Assembly: GCF_047496725.1 (NCBI RefSeq)
Contig: NC_132978.1
Location: 8,095,001-8,159,000, forward strand
From: Anoplolepis gracilipes
Taxonomy: Eukaryota > Arthropoda > Insecta > Hymenoptera > Formicidae
Length of the DNA stretch: 64,000 bases
Direction of reading: 5' to 3'
Under the pieces are notes generated by a model that did not search any database, had not been told where the DNA came from, and saw only the letters and a list, made by a program, of their open reading frames with translations. The translations under genes and the position numbers were made by a program. Shown in pieces: positions 14,019-25,279 of the stretch (positions are counted from its first letter, which is position 1; every line of letters begins with the position of its first letter).

Positions 14019-14195
14019 TATAAAATGCGCTCTCATCCGGCGTGGCCGCCTTCTCGCGCGACATTGCCAGCCGCGACGACATTCCAGGGCCCGGCGTGGG
14101 CGGGCCTTTACGCGCGTCATATTTCGCGAATATTATGCGACTACGTTCTTGCTCGGATCATTAGGTTCGCCCGTGAAAGAATGCGGAGAGTGAAG
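14019..14195 (+). other. GC island: TATA box, 57-codon frame and strong donor
   Basis: TATAAAA starts at 14,019. An ATG at 14,025 lies inside this box and opens a 57-codon frame (begins MRSHPAWPPS, ends ARERMRRVK) running in phase 0 into AAG|GTGAGG at 14,196. The frame uses many codons ending in G or C. Because the ATG overlaps the TATA box, a transcript started by this box could not use it. Either the box or the start is spurious, or the frame is an internal exon entered at the TCATTAG acceptor near 14,164. Minus frames are also open here. No family recognised. Confidence 0.2.
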
Positions 14196-14666
14196 GTGAG
14201 GAGAGTGACGGGAGGGGAAGTTGCTCGTTACCTCTGGAATGCTGGTCATTGATTCTAGCTGTGATCGGCATCGGAATCGGTCGAGCGAGCGAATAACGCG
14301 CGACCTTTCGAGAACCTTTCGATACATGTGGACATAGTGTCGATTGAATTCCCAGCGAAATAACCATTATTTAGACTGCGAGTAGAATTCGAGGACTTTG
14401 ATTTTTTATTCCTCTCTTTTTCAAGAGAGAATATTTGTCTACTGGATAAATTTGTTACATCAAAATACATCCGTGGGCATCTATATCCGAGGAAGATGTA
14501 AATATAATTTAACATATTTGTTTATATTTTATTTTAATTATACACTTCTTAATAAATCAGGAATTTAAATAGAATTATCAGATAGAGTAAAAGAATTAAT
14601 TTAATTAATAGATATTTTATCATATTAATTTAATTTTGACAACGCTATCCGTTATTTTTGCAAACA

Positions 14667-14668
<2 letters not shown>

Positions 14669-14735
<67 letters not shown>
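14669..14735. repeat. (GA)33 microsatellite
   Basis: Perfect 67-bp AG/GA run, one of the longest uninterrupted dinucleotide arrays in the window. The Arg-Glu repeat in the overlapping frame is an artefact. Confidence 0.97.
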
Positions 14736-14739
<4 letters not shown>

Positions 14740-14889
14740 TATTTTAAATGTAAAATATTTGCAGTTATATATTTGCAAAAGTTATAGTTTTAAAGCATAT
14801 ACGTTAAAAAGAACTTGATTTATATTTGATCTTCAGCGCGTGTAGACTTTCGGCGACGAGGTGATCCTCCGCGTAATCCGGGCAATGAT

Positions 14890-15393
14890 GTGGTTCTCGT
14901 CACGATAGAATTTACTGCGATCGTTACTCTGTCGGCTGCAGAGCGCAATTTCCAACGTTATTTCGATTCCCCTTTTCCATCCGTGAAACGAGGATCGGTA
15001 GAGTCGCCGTTAACCACCTCTTTTTCGCGTACGTGCCGTCTGCCGAGGCGCTTTTCGATCGAGCGCGTCGCGTTAAACGACAATAAAATCGGATTATAAT
15101 CCATGCCGCGGAATGTGCGTTCGCGCCGCGATAAATGTCGGCGCGCTGATTGTACAGTCATTCACCCTCGTTTATTGCGGCGGGTGTTATTGGTGTCCAG
15201 CCGGGCCGCGCAGTCGAGTCCAGCGACGATAATGATACGAACCACCGACAACGATGCTTATCTCGAAAAGAGGGTCAAGTACAAGTTTTACGAGCCGCCG
15301 CCGCCGCCGCCGTCGCCATCGGCGAGACGGAGCTTGCTTCTGACTTTTTTCCCTTTAGCGATACGTGTGTGCAGTTTAGCTTCTACTCGATAA
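14890..15393. other. GC-rich island with (GCC)n tract
   Basis: Open frames occur on both strands (for example plus 15,103-15,393, minus 14,958-15,161), as expected from composition. A GCC trinucleotide tract of six to seven units lies at 15,294-15,313, read as Pro or Ala by overlapping frames. No acceptor and donor pair clearly brackets a coding segment, so it is annotated as an island and not as a gene. Confidence 0.5.
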
Positions 15394-15439
15394 ATCAGTG
15401 GCAATTAAGTATCGTTCATCTTGGGATTAATGCCGCGTG

Positions 15440-18150
15440 AAGGATAATGCGAACTTTTAAATAACTAGTCTCGAATGTAAGCATCGTAAATCATAGATAA
15501 TATTACGCCGTGTTAATTATACGATTTACTTGCCATACGATTGACTCATTAGCCTTTTGCAAAGTTAAACTATGATACTTTGTGTTTCACAGCGTTAATA
15601 GTACTTATGTATTATTAATTGCATAAAACCAGTTGTTATCTAAGATAAGATGCACTGACAGTGCGATTATTTTGTAGAAAAATCGATCCCGAGTTTTGTT
15701 GTGAAAAATAGAATAAACTTATTATTTGCGTTCTCGAACCGTTTAACTGAGAACGATTTGCGGTTTTAATTGAGAGATCGGTTATCGGCATGATATATCT
15801 CTTATGCAACGCAAGCTGAAGAATCTCGTCCAAAAAATGCAATCTTGCGACTAATTGATTCGAGAACTTTGGTTTTCACATAGGAAAATGATTCGAGAGC
15901 GTCGACGAGAAACGACGTCGTTGTGTTTTTGTGGTTAACGAGTTTTCGAGTAAAACGATAAGGGAATAAACCTTGGAATCTAACTTTCGATCAATCCTTA
16001 CCTTTTAACCGTGAGACACGCGAAACACAAGTTTCAATTATTTCTCCTATATATTTGGATGTCGTATATTTCATTTTATCTTTAAAAATAGAAGAGGAAC
16101 AAAGAGAATTATCTTATTTATCTTTTATTAGTGCGTGATGCAAGTAAAAAAAGTTTATCACCGAAAACGTAGAATTCCAGGAATAAATGAATAAATTAAT
16201 CGTAATTATTTACATAAATGGCTGAATCTCGAGTACCTGGTGACTGGTGGTATAACTGAATATTTGAATGAGACATTTTCGTCTTTCGACGAGGGGATAG
16301 GAGAGGAAGGTTACGATGATCCTGACCGTGGACTAACGTGCGGGATAAAACGGTGCTGTCGCCGCAACCGTACCGACTGGCCGCAGCCCGCAGCGCGGTT
16401 TCATCGGTCTATCGACGGATAGACGTGCGAGGTGCGAGCGAGGACCAACTGACAGTGGTGGCAGACGCATAGCCACATTGTCAGACAGTGAGTGTGGCGC
16501 TATTTTGAGGACGCAGTAAGCCTATCGCGTCTACATGAGCGCGCGTCGGCATGAGCTCGACTTCGCATAATCGTTTAGCTTTCAACTTGACGGCATTTCC
16601 TCCTGGTAGACGATTTTAGAAAAGATATCATATATTCGAATTATGACGCATTCGCTATAATTCAGAGTATTTCAGAAGAGAGACTCGTCGCACGAGATTC
16701 CATTGCGCGTGCAGATGCCGAATTTTTCGTCTTTTCGACGACAATTTTTAAACGATTCGATTATCAATCTCATCTCTCGTCAACGAAACGCGAAAGCGAT
16801 GATGAATCACTCTTGACATATCGATTTAAGCAGCGGCCGATATAATGGCGTATCTTACGATTGCGTTTTACGACCTGTTGTATAATCCGTTATCTCGCAA
16901 GAACGGAATTTTTATGCCCGTTTTATTAGAGACTTTTTCCTTCCTCTATTCTCTACGGTCTGCAAATCCAGTGATACGATGTTGTTCGCATCGTGAAAAA
17001 GCTTCGTCCATCGCACGATCGTTCGCTCCTGTAACAACTTGATCATTACTGTGCTGTCGTTGGCTCATGCAGGCGTTTCACTTACGAACGACAGGTCCCC
17101 TGCGCATCCTGCGCTATATTTCAGTCATAAAAAATATCATCTTGCTCGTGAAAAACTCGTCAAGATCATCGTACGCGCACTAACTTTATTTTTTAAGAGG
17201 ATTAGGTATATAAGCTTGGAAATGATTTCACAATATATAATCTGCTTTATCTTTTTTTTAGTTATATAATTCTATATATCAACGATGTAATACTATACTA
17301 TTACAATACTATTTATTGCAAGTGAGATTTATTGAAAAAAAAAAAAACAATATTTGCTTCACAATAAGAAATATCGTAATGCACTTCTCATAAATAATAT
17401 AATCACAATATGTCCATCATAAAGCATTGTTCTAGAAGCTTTGATAAAATATTTTCAATACATTTTACCATCGTTTAAATTCTATATTGTGATATGGAAG
17501 CACGGTTTGCGAATGATACGTCGCGCCAGAAGAAATGTCTATCCTGGTTCTTCGATCACGCTCGAATAATGTCGGTGGCGCAATAAAAAAGAATTGCACC
17601 CGTCATATCGGCAAGACTGCTCACCATTCGATAGACTTCTCGTGCAAACGCGATCGCGCATTTGTTCATGTTATGAGAATAGATCTTAACAAACCGAGAA
17701 AGTCATGCAAGAGAGGTGCTAGATGATATTATTTTAAATAGTTGTTTTCTTTAATCGTAAATAAAACCATTTGCTATATAATTTTGCTAAATGAATACTT
17801 TTATAGTTCAGATTCTCAAGAAATCAGGCAATTTGATCACTTCATCTATCTTCTTATTTTATTTTAGCATATATTCCATAAAGTACACATACAACTTTAC
17901 TTGTTAACATACTTTATATGTACATTTAAAGAAATTTTTATATTCAAATATAATTATTTAAACAAGAAGATAAATACATGTAAAGAATTTAGACAATATA
18001 AAACTGGAATTAAATTTCTTTTAATAACTGATATAATACGAATAATTTGATCTTACAATAAAATCATGGACAGAAAATTGCGCAGCCGAGTTTGCCGTTG
18101 CGTTATTAAGAACACGATGCTCGAGATTAAAGCGAATCGAGCCAGCTGAC
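15440..18150. other. Non-coding stretch
   Basis: No supported gene. 16,240-16,600 is GC-richer. 17,700-18,060 is very A/T-rich. Isolated splice-like words (minus AAAAG|GTAAGG ending at about 16,003) have no convincing partner. Confidence 0.5.
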
Positions 18151-18241
18151 GACGGATCTTTCACTCAGATTTTGCGAGAGGACGATGCGACGCGACGTCC
18201 CGGTTTCGATCGCGCCGTCCGCGTTCAAGGCCGCGCAAAAA

Positions 18242-18293
18242 GTTCAAGCATGCCGCAAATGCAACCACAACGGTACCAGCGGCATGCTTGAAC
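18242..18293. repeat. 15-bp perfect inverted repeat, 22-nt loop
   Basis: GTTCAAGCATGCCGC at 18,242-18,256 is exactly complementary to 18,279-18,293. The loop is A-rich. The stem-loop lies in a GC-rich island (18,100-18,560). The stem is shorter than a typical animal pre-miRNA and I recognise no known mature miRNA, so it could be a structured RNA, a palindromic binding site or chance. Confidence 0.85.
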
Positions 18294-19646
18294 GATGCGA
18301 TAAGAAGACGCGCCACCGGTCTTACTTTATTCCTTCTTCTTTTCTTCGTTCTCTCTGTTTGGAAGACTCGCGCAGAAGACAGCGCACGAAAGAAAGAAAA
18401 AATAGGGAAAAACCAGTTTCTCACGTGAAACTGAACCGACAACCTCGTTATTCGAACTCGAGCAGGGGAACGTCGCACGCGTCGGCCTTCTATACTTTGG
18501 ACAAACTGACCAACCGGTTTCGTTCATGAACATTACTCCGGATGGCAGTCGCGCGCGGCTTCGACGTTTTCTTATTTCTCAAATATTTCTCTCGTCAACG
18601 TTCGAAAGTACCGAAAAATCCTGAGATATTATACACGCGTCCTTCAACGTACACGATCAACTACACTTTCGTCGTTTCTCTTTTATTATATTTTTCATAA
18701 TTTTTAATAATTTAAATTTAATAATCAAATTTTAATAATTTTTAATAATTTTTTAATAAATTTGAATAAATCTTTTTTTCTCAACAGTGGAGATTTTTTA
18801 CGTTGGCTTATTCGAAAAAAGTAACGTGTATGCAGATATTATTACATCATTGCATTAAGTTACATAATATTAACATACAAAATATGTGATATGTACTTAC
18901 ATTCAAAATTAAGTTTTCAGATTCTTAGTTATTTTTTCATAAATTCTTAACGCGTATATTCTAGACGTTAGACATTACATCGTTAGAATCATTCTTTATT
19001 TCTAATTCACAGTTATAAAACCGAATATAATTAGAGATTCGAAATGCGTTTACGTGAGTGAAGAGCGATGCATGGAAGAGTGGAAGTAAAACGCTCTAAT
19101 AATGGTCTAAATTTGTAATATTTAATTAAATTTTTAATTATAGTTTAATCTCACAAAACTAACATCAGTGATTTCAATATGTTTGACAGTTGTAATATGA
19201 AAGTTATGGGGTAAAAAAAGCACTAATTTTTTTCTCATACATTTAAAATTAATATATCTCCATAATTTTTATTATTTAAAATAGTTTTAAACTCTCAGAG
19301 TCACAAATAATGTTAAATCTTGATGAAATGAGAGAAAAATATATATTTTTTCTCTCTCTCTCTTCGCTGCAATTTACAGTCAACTCGTGCACGATATCGT
19401 TCTGTTCTCGCAAACTCTGACAGCTCGCGCGAGTTCAAGGAGAGTATAATAATAGCAGCGTCGTCACTGCGGTTCGGGAAGTGTGTACGTTTGAATTTAC
19501 TATAAGCGATAACGATCGCGGCCATTAGCACACAATTTCTTTCCGCCATGGAGTAAGACTACGGCGTGCGTATGTGCCTTATATGCATGACCGAGTGAGA
19601 GGCAGCGTACGCTTCGCTCGTAAAAGGCCGACCGGAGGCTAAGCAA

Positions 19647-19671
19647 GGCGCGGCGCGGCGCGGCGCGGCGC
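19647..19671. repeat. (CGGCG)5 pentanucleotide repeat
   Basis: Five tandem CGGCG units, a pure C/G array of 25 bp inside a GC island (19,380-19,830). Very CpG-dense. Overlapping minus-strand frames are open through it. Confidence 0.95.
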
Positions 19672-20152
19672 GACTCGCCACTTTTATGAATGAATGTAGT
19701 TCGAGTGGGCGTGCATAGCTGTGTGACTGCTATAGGTGTGTGCGCGCTTCCGTCTCCGTGCACGCGTGCACGCGCGAACAGCCAGTCTCGAGAGAGCGAT
19801 ATCCGCGACACGCGTCCTAAGTCGCCGCGATGTCCTTGCATGAATAATCAGGATGATTGACGGTCTGATGCGTCGAGCTCATTGCTCGATCCGGAAGATG
19901 ATTTCATTGCTCGACGTTTCCGCTCGCGCATTCTTTCACGATATATTTAAATTGAATTTATATGATTTCATGAAACATTATAATGATTGTAAATGACAAA
20001 AATAAAATCATGAACAATTTAAGAGAGAAAATTCGAAGAACATTGTTATACCAATCAAGCTTACTTTTGCAATCGTAAATATCTCTTAAAATCTGTAACA
20101 ATCATTTTAAAAGGTAAAGCACTCTACAATTACATTAAGAGATAATAGAACG

Positions 20153-20153
<1 letters not shown>

Positions 20154-20202
<49 letters not shown>
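20154..20202. repeat. (TA)24 microsatellite
   Basis: Perfect TA run of about 48 bp. Confidence 0.97.
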
Positions 20203-20205
<3 letters not shown>

Positions 20206-20972
20206 CTCATCTCTCTAAAGTTTAATTTGTGCTTGATGTTCAATTATTTTTACGATAGAGCAATAATGGAGTTCGTTTCATCTACTAATTGAAGGTAACC
20301 TAGTAACCGGGGGTGGTGAGAAATCGGGTAATGTGCGAGGACTTAGTCGAGATAGCTTGAGCTTTCCGCGCTCAATGATACTCAATTTTCTCGGACAAGT
20401 GCTCGGATGAAGCATGCCATGGGGACAGTCGGCCGCCCTCGCCCGCCCCAAAACCCGACGACGACCTCGTCGTGGGTTTTAAATGAGTGTTGTAAATCAC
20501 GACGTAAGACAGTCTTAAAAGTTCTCTTAACTCACGTGCTCGCGTCCGGCATGTTGCGCGTTTGTTCGCGCGGATCGGGCTCGTGTGGGCTCACTGTAGA
20601 TTGAGATCGGCGAAAACCGACTTTTCGTGCCTGACTGGTTTCACCCACCCGCGCGCAAAACGTATCACGAAAACCGTTCATGGAAAGGATAGAATCTGTC
20701 TCGCGCCATAAATGTACGCGAATACGTGACCATCGAGCATTTATCGTCAAACGTCATCGTCTAAGTTTTGGGCGAGCGATAAGATATTCACTACTAGAAA
20801 TATCATAGAATGATGTAAGAAAGAGTGTTCCTTTCTCTCTCCCTTTCTTTTTATTAATTATAATCGAATGGTATTTAGCAATCAGTAAAAGAAAATTTCA
20901 TGACATTCAATTTCGATAAAGAAAAAAATTAATGTAACATACTTTTTTAGTAAGATTTTGATACTTAATAAT

Positions 20973-21024
20973 TTATATATATATATATATATATATATAC
21001 ATACATACATACATACATACATAT
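20973..21024. repeat. compound (TA)13(CATA)6 microsatellite
   Basis: A TA run passes into CATA/ATAC tetranucleotides and then into imperfect ATATAC units to about 21,055. Overlapping Tyr-Ile repeat frames on both strands are artefacts. Confidence 0.95.
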
Positions 21025-21367
21025 ATTCACATATATACATATACATATATGCGTATAAAAATATTTTAATACTTGGCGCCATATTTATCTCGATCGATTT
21101 TCTGCTCTGTCAAATTTCCGAGATTCGTGCATTAAATCTCTGAATATCTGAAACTGCATTCGGAGAACCGGTACAGGCAGAGTTAATTTGCGTCTTCTCC
21201 GACCTCTCGAAATATCTGCCGGAAATCTAATCAACGCAATTCAATGTAATAAGAAATATAAAATACGCTAATGTAAAGTATAATCGATCGCTTCAACATT
21301 TTATGAACTAAATGAGATAGATCATAAAATTATGCTTTATCAATTATGTAAATTATATAAAAGTTTG

Positions 21368-21431
21368 TATACTTTTTGTTAAAAATCAGACAGTTTTTAT
21401 CTTTGTTACATATCGTTTTTAACAAAAGTTA
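21368..21431. repeat. Imperfect inverted repeat, possible MITE remnant
   Basis: ACTTTTTGTTAAAAA near 21,371-21,385 pairs, with one indel, with TTTTTAACAAAAGT at about 21,416-21,429 across a 30-bp spacer. Similar A/T words extend outward less clearly. A/T richness makes chance pairing possible. Confidence 0.45.
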
Positions 21432-21943
21432 CTTTGCAACATATATTTTTAAGTGACTTTTTTATTCAAATGACTAAAAAATTCTTATACCCACACTACT
21501 AAGTATTAACTAGAATTGAATTCTGTTCCCATCAGGAAATATATAATTTTCTTTGCTTGATTTATGCTTGATATAAGTTCTATATTATTAATGGGATGAT
21601 GAAATTATGATTATCTATTCGTTCATTTCTTATTCATATAATATAGTAGAACAGAGTTGAAGTAAATGCATGAAATGTTTAATTAAATTCACAATCCATT
21701 ATAAGCGCTGGATATTTAAAATATTTGAGTCACGCTAATCATACGTTTTAATATTTTTAGAACATAATGAATATAGTACCTCTTCCGCAGTTTTAACCGT
21801 TATGAGAATTTCATGAGCCTATTAATGAGATTTCTAATTATTTTTACGTCGCAATTTTTTTATATTTTTTGAACGTTGAAAAAATTTTGCATTATATCGA
21901 AAATATAGTCTCGTTATATGTAGGATATACACTCTTTACATAC

Positions 21944-22498
21944 ACAGTACCGGATAAAAGTATTGCATCGCTTATAAAAACAGGGAAGTCGTTACCTTAA
22001 TATGAGCAGAAATATGTAAATGTTAAATTATCAAATTATATTTTACTATTATTATTTTATGCTTTAATATTGTAAAAATTAAAGATTATAACAAATAATA
22101 ATTGAAATATTAAATTTTGATTCTTTAAAACAGTCTCCCTTTGTTTTCAATAATACTGCATATATTTTTGGAATACTTCTTGACAAGAGTATTTTTTTTA
22201 ATTGTTATTGATATTTGGTGCCAGAGCGTGTTTGCAAATATTTCCACAGTTGTTTTTAATTAATAAGTCTCATTTTTCAGACACTTGTATCAAGTTCATC
22301 CCACAACAGTTCTATTAAATTAAGATTCGATGATTAAGAGGAAGGCCTAATTTTTAATATTTACGATATTAAATCATAAAATAACAGTAATAAAATATAA
22401 TTTGATAATATTTGAGTATATGTTTTTGTTCACATTAAAATAACGACTTTCCTGCTTCTAACAATAAATAATGCAACAATTGTGACCAATATTGTACA
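21944..22498 (-). mobile_element. Tc1-like DNA transposon relic, internally deleted
   Basis: The left end (21,944 to about 22,088) and right end (about 22,348-22,498) are inverted copies of each other over about 145 bp with scattered mismatches. Examples are the GGGAAGTCGTTA and TAACGACTTTCC blocks, and a shared TTATCAAATTATATTTTA block. The ends begin ACAGTACCGG, resembling Tc1-type termini, next to TA dinucleotides. The interval between them encodes a broken Tc1 transposase C-terminus on the minus strand. About 550 bp remains of an element class usually 1.3-1.7 kb, so most of the transposase, including the N-terminal DNA-binding part, is gone. The long terminal repeats suggest the IR/DR subtype. 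Confidence 0.85.
22110..22347 (-). pseudogene. Tc1/mariner transposase C-terminal fragment
   Basis: Read on the minus strand, the frame gives SSNLNLIELLWDELDTSV, then KQLWKYLQTRSGTKYQ, then SIPKIYAVLLKTKGDCFK. This follows the Tc1 family pattern SPDLNPIE-LWDELD, a helical stretch, then a Met-Pro-Arg-like turn and a short terminal VIKAKGG-like motif. The Glu of the N-L-I-E motif (codon at 22,310-22,312), the third acidic residue of the DDE triad in this family, is kept. The two Asp residues lie in the deleted part. At least four in-frame stops (TAA, TGA) show long inactivity. Tc1 transposases cut and paste DNA flanked by the terminal repeats. This copy cannot. Confidence 0.85.
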
Positions 22499-23160
22499 TG
22501 GAATTTTTCTCTATCGTACTCTTGTACAATACGAGTGGTGGACAAATTGTTCGATACTTTAACGCGAAAAAACGAACAAATACGATGAAAGCGTACAAAC
22601 GAGTTATCGTTTTCCTGATTAATTGACTAAAACGAATAAGCCAATAACAGTTTAATCGAGTAATCGTTTATACGTTCGTTTAATTACTCGCTCGAGTAGA
22701 GTGCGCGCGCAATTCTGTGTGATCGGCGCATTTAATACTCTTCGCGTTCAAATATATTTTAAGCCAGCCGTGGTATCATCAACATAAAGCACGAGTCCAT
22801 TACGACATCATCGTAAACGCTCGGCATTGGTTGGTTAACGCGTTGTACATTAAAGCTCTTTTAATCGCCATTTTTTTTTCAACCCGACGGTAGAAAGCGA
22901 TGAGGCCGATCGTGTTCCGAGAGATATCGGTCTCGATTAATTAGCCGCCTAATTAACGTGATGCACATCGTGCCACGTAATCACTAGGCGATGCATTATT
23001 TATCGATGACGCGCTAATTGTTCCGTTGTGAACAAGAACAAACGTTACGTCTCACAAGCGCATGCATGTCTATTCTCTAATTTCTCGCGATTCAATTACT
23101 ACCCTCTCGAGAGACATTACGATCTAATCGCGTTATCTCGTTTTCGCGCGTCTCTCTCCC
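22499..23160. other. Non-coding, homeodomain-motif-rich stretch
   Basis: No gene seen. TTAATTAG (22,937-22,944) and TAATTAA (22,950-22,956) lie 5 bp apart in a GC-balanced segment (22,780-23,030) with other short motifs (ATTAAAGC, CACGTAA). The layout resembles a transcription-factor binding cluster. Function is inferred from motif density only. Confidence 0.35.
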
Positions 23161-23218
23161 TCATTATCTCGGTCCCGGCGAGACGGCAGAACAGTTGTTT
23201 TGTCTTACGTAACGCGGA

Positions 23219-23779
23219 ATGTCGTACGGCATGAGCCAGACCGAGGTAAAAAAGACGAGGAGAAGGACGCAGATCCGCGGAATGACGGGGAAGGAATGTT
23301 TCTCGAACCGCGGCGCCTTAAGCGAACGTAATAAAAGTAACACGAGAAAAAGCAAGGACACGAGCGACGAAGATGACGGTGGCGGTCGACGGAGAGGAAC
23401 AAGAGAAAAATATTCATGCTTCTCTCATTCACCGCGGGGACAATGTTCTTCCTCGCTGAGACGACTAATAATACCTTCTTTTTGTAAGTACATTTTCTTT
23501 TGGCCGCTTCCTGCGCGAGATAGAGTCGCGGAGATTTTGATCGCGTCGTTTCCTTCTCTTGTGAGGACTCGACTTTGTCCAGGAATTCCTTTACGGCTCG
23601 CACGAACACTCAACGCGAATATCCTCGCGTCGGAGGAAAATGCGCGCACGCGCTCGCGAAGAGGAATCTATTATCTCGCGCGCGCGAGACAATCTCGTCT
23701 CGGGAACAGAATCTTGCTCGCGATCTTCGGAACCGTTTCCGCTCCGTTAACCACGCGTCTTCGCCGTCTAAGTCCGTAG
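23219..23779 (+). CDS. Hypothetical 186-codon ORF in a CpG island
   Basis: Starts with a true ATG (MSYGMSQTEVKKTRRR), nine nucleotides after an in-frame TAA, and runs 186 codons. The first 70 residues are strongly hydrophilic, with Lys/Arg runs and a short acidic stretch (DTSDEDDGGG). The rest is Arg/Leu-rich. Alternative structures exist: a donor GAG|GTAAAA after nine codons, a GTAAGT after about 89 codons (23,487), and a strong acceptor (TTCGTCCGCAG) ending at 23,831 that could take the splice. Minus-strand frames (23,205-23,609) are open over the same bases, so composition explains part of the openness. No domain recognised. Confidence 0.2.
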   Translation: MSYGMSQTEVKKTRRRTQIRGMTGKECFSNRGALSERNKSNTRKSKDTSDEDDGGGRRRGTREKYSCFSHSPRGQCSSSLRRLIIPSFCKYIFFWPLPARDRVAEILIASFPSLVRTRLCPGIPLRLARTLNANILASEENARTRSRRGIYYLARARQSRLGNRILLAIFGTVSAPLTTRLRRLSP

Positions 23780-23831
23780 ACGAGATCCTGAAACGGTGTG
23801 TTTAACGTTACTTATTCTATTCGTCCGCAGG

Positions 23832-23987
23832 CAGCCGGCGGCAAAGATAGGAGAGCAAAAACCGAGTGCTTGTCGGGTCGTCGACGAATATTTTTATGAA
23901 AGAAAAGTGTTTCTTTTTTTCAATTTAACTTGTAATTTCACTTATATTTTATATCTCTACAAAGTATATTATTATACTAGTATCTAA
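23832..23987 (+). other. Candidate terminal exon after a strong acceptor
   Basis: A textbook acceptor (TATTCTATTCGTCCGCAG) ends at 23,831. One following frame gives 22 codons rich in Lys/Arg before TGA. Another gives about 51 codons, starting QPAAKIGEQK and turning Phe/Tyr-rich in A/T sequence. Which frame, if any, is used cannot be decided. It could pair with the donor at 23,487 across a 345-bp intron. Confidence 0.2.
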
Positions 23988-24520
23988 TGTTAACATTAAT
24001 GAAATACATATCAATATAATAAAAAACCAATAAAATTGTTATATTATTAATTAATATTTTAATATTATTGATGAATTTTTCAAAAGGAACAAAATAAATC
24101 ATCAAAGAAATAATTTTTAATCGGAAAAAATTTCCAAAGTAGATATTTAGAGAGAATTAATTATCGATATGAATATGAAACATAATTATATAATAGTAAA
24201 ACATGTACGTGTAAGGGAGAAGATTACTAACTATAGATACGAGAAATAGCTGTGAAACTAAAAACATTATACCAGGGACAAGAAATAAGAGCAGCTGGGA
24301 ACTTCATCGATGCGCGATGAATTATTTATCAAAAGCGATGCATGCGTTGGAGAGTAGAGCTTTTCTTTAAGGCAACCAGCTCGATCTTTCAATATCATTT
24401 TAAAATGGCAAAGTACGACATATAATTTGCTGAAAAAGAATTTTTTCCACCATCTGCGCGTAGGAGCTACTTATTCGTTTATTTGCGAACGAGATTTTCC
24501 TCTTGTCGCTAATATTCTAA
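23988..24520. other. A/T-rich non-coding stretch
   Basis: Nothing recognisable. Low-complexity A/T sequence with a few purine-rich patches. Confidence 0.55.
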
Positions 24521-24523
24521 TAT

Positions 24524-24589
24524 TTCTCTCTTTCTCTCTCTCTCTCTTTCTCTCTCTCTCTTTCTCTCTCTCTCTTCATCTCTTTCTTT
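24524..24589. repeat. (TC)n/(TTTC) imperfect microsatellite
   Basis: About 66 bp of TC repeats interrupted at regular intervals by TTTC, ending before CATCTC. Strong pyrimidine strand bias. Confidence 0.95.
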
Positions 24590-24686
24590 ATCCGCGAGGG
24601 ATCGGTCGACTCGGAACTAACACTAGCCTCGTGGAACACTGAGAGTGAAAGACAGAGAGAAAGAGAAACGTCTCGACTCTACTCGT

Positions 24687-24903
24687 AGTTAATCGTAATG
24701 TGCCAAGAGAGGAAAGTAACGTGCGCGCGCGCGCGATAAGATCACTCCTCCGCTCGCCGTTTGCGCGATTACTCCGGCCGCTCGTGGATTATCTGACAAG
24801 AGCCTCGCGCGCAGAGAGTTATGCGTATCGCCCACGCCCAGTCCATGAATTGTATCTCTATCCTGCTCCCGGAAGTCTGGCTGATATCGATGCGGCATGG
24901 CCG
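24687..24903 (+). other. Candidate coding exon ending at a strong donor
   Basis: A plus frame stays open from about 24,650 to TGG CCG|GTGAGC at 24,904, a good phase-0 donor. The last 30 residues (around RPRPVHELYLYPAPG and SLADIDAAWP) look protein-like and use many G/C-ending codons. There is no ATG in frame. A possible acceptor CTCTACTCGTAG ends at 24,686. Against this, the minus strand carries a complete ATG-to-stop frame of 69 codons (24,689-24,898, begins MPHRYQPDFREQ) over the same bases. At most one is likely real. No family recognised. Confidence 0.2.
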
Positions 24904-25255
24904 GTGAGCGCGTTCTATTCCTGTGACGTTTTACGTCGACGAAGCTAGCCGCATCGAAGAATTGGATCGAGTTGGAGCGGTTAATGAAGTCGGAACAAAA
25001 ACTATCTTTACGACGAATATAATGTACGTGGTTTCTGAGGAACGGGCATTTCGTGACATCTCCGGTGGCAAGGAGCGCCGTAAAATTGTTTCGTTGATTT
25101 ATGATCGATCGTAACTGAGCACTTTCACCGACTTACGGACGATATATCGTCTTTTATTTGTTTTTCTTTAATCAAATAGGAGTTTAGCTTCTCCTGTTAA
25201 TTTAGAGTAGGTTTCCTATGTAAGAAAATCTTTACAAGAGATGAGAATAGTGTTT

Positions 25256-25279
25256 CTATATATATATATATATATATTA
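25256..25279. repeat. (TA)11 microsatellite
   Basis: Perfect TA run of about 24 bp. Confidence 0.93.

Noticed and set aside
18185..18529. 114-codon plus frame with a CRKC motif, briefly reminiscent of a DM domain
   Set aside because: The Cys/His spacing does not match the DM zinc module, and a longer minus frame covers the same GC-rich bases.
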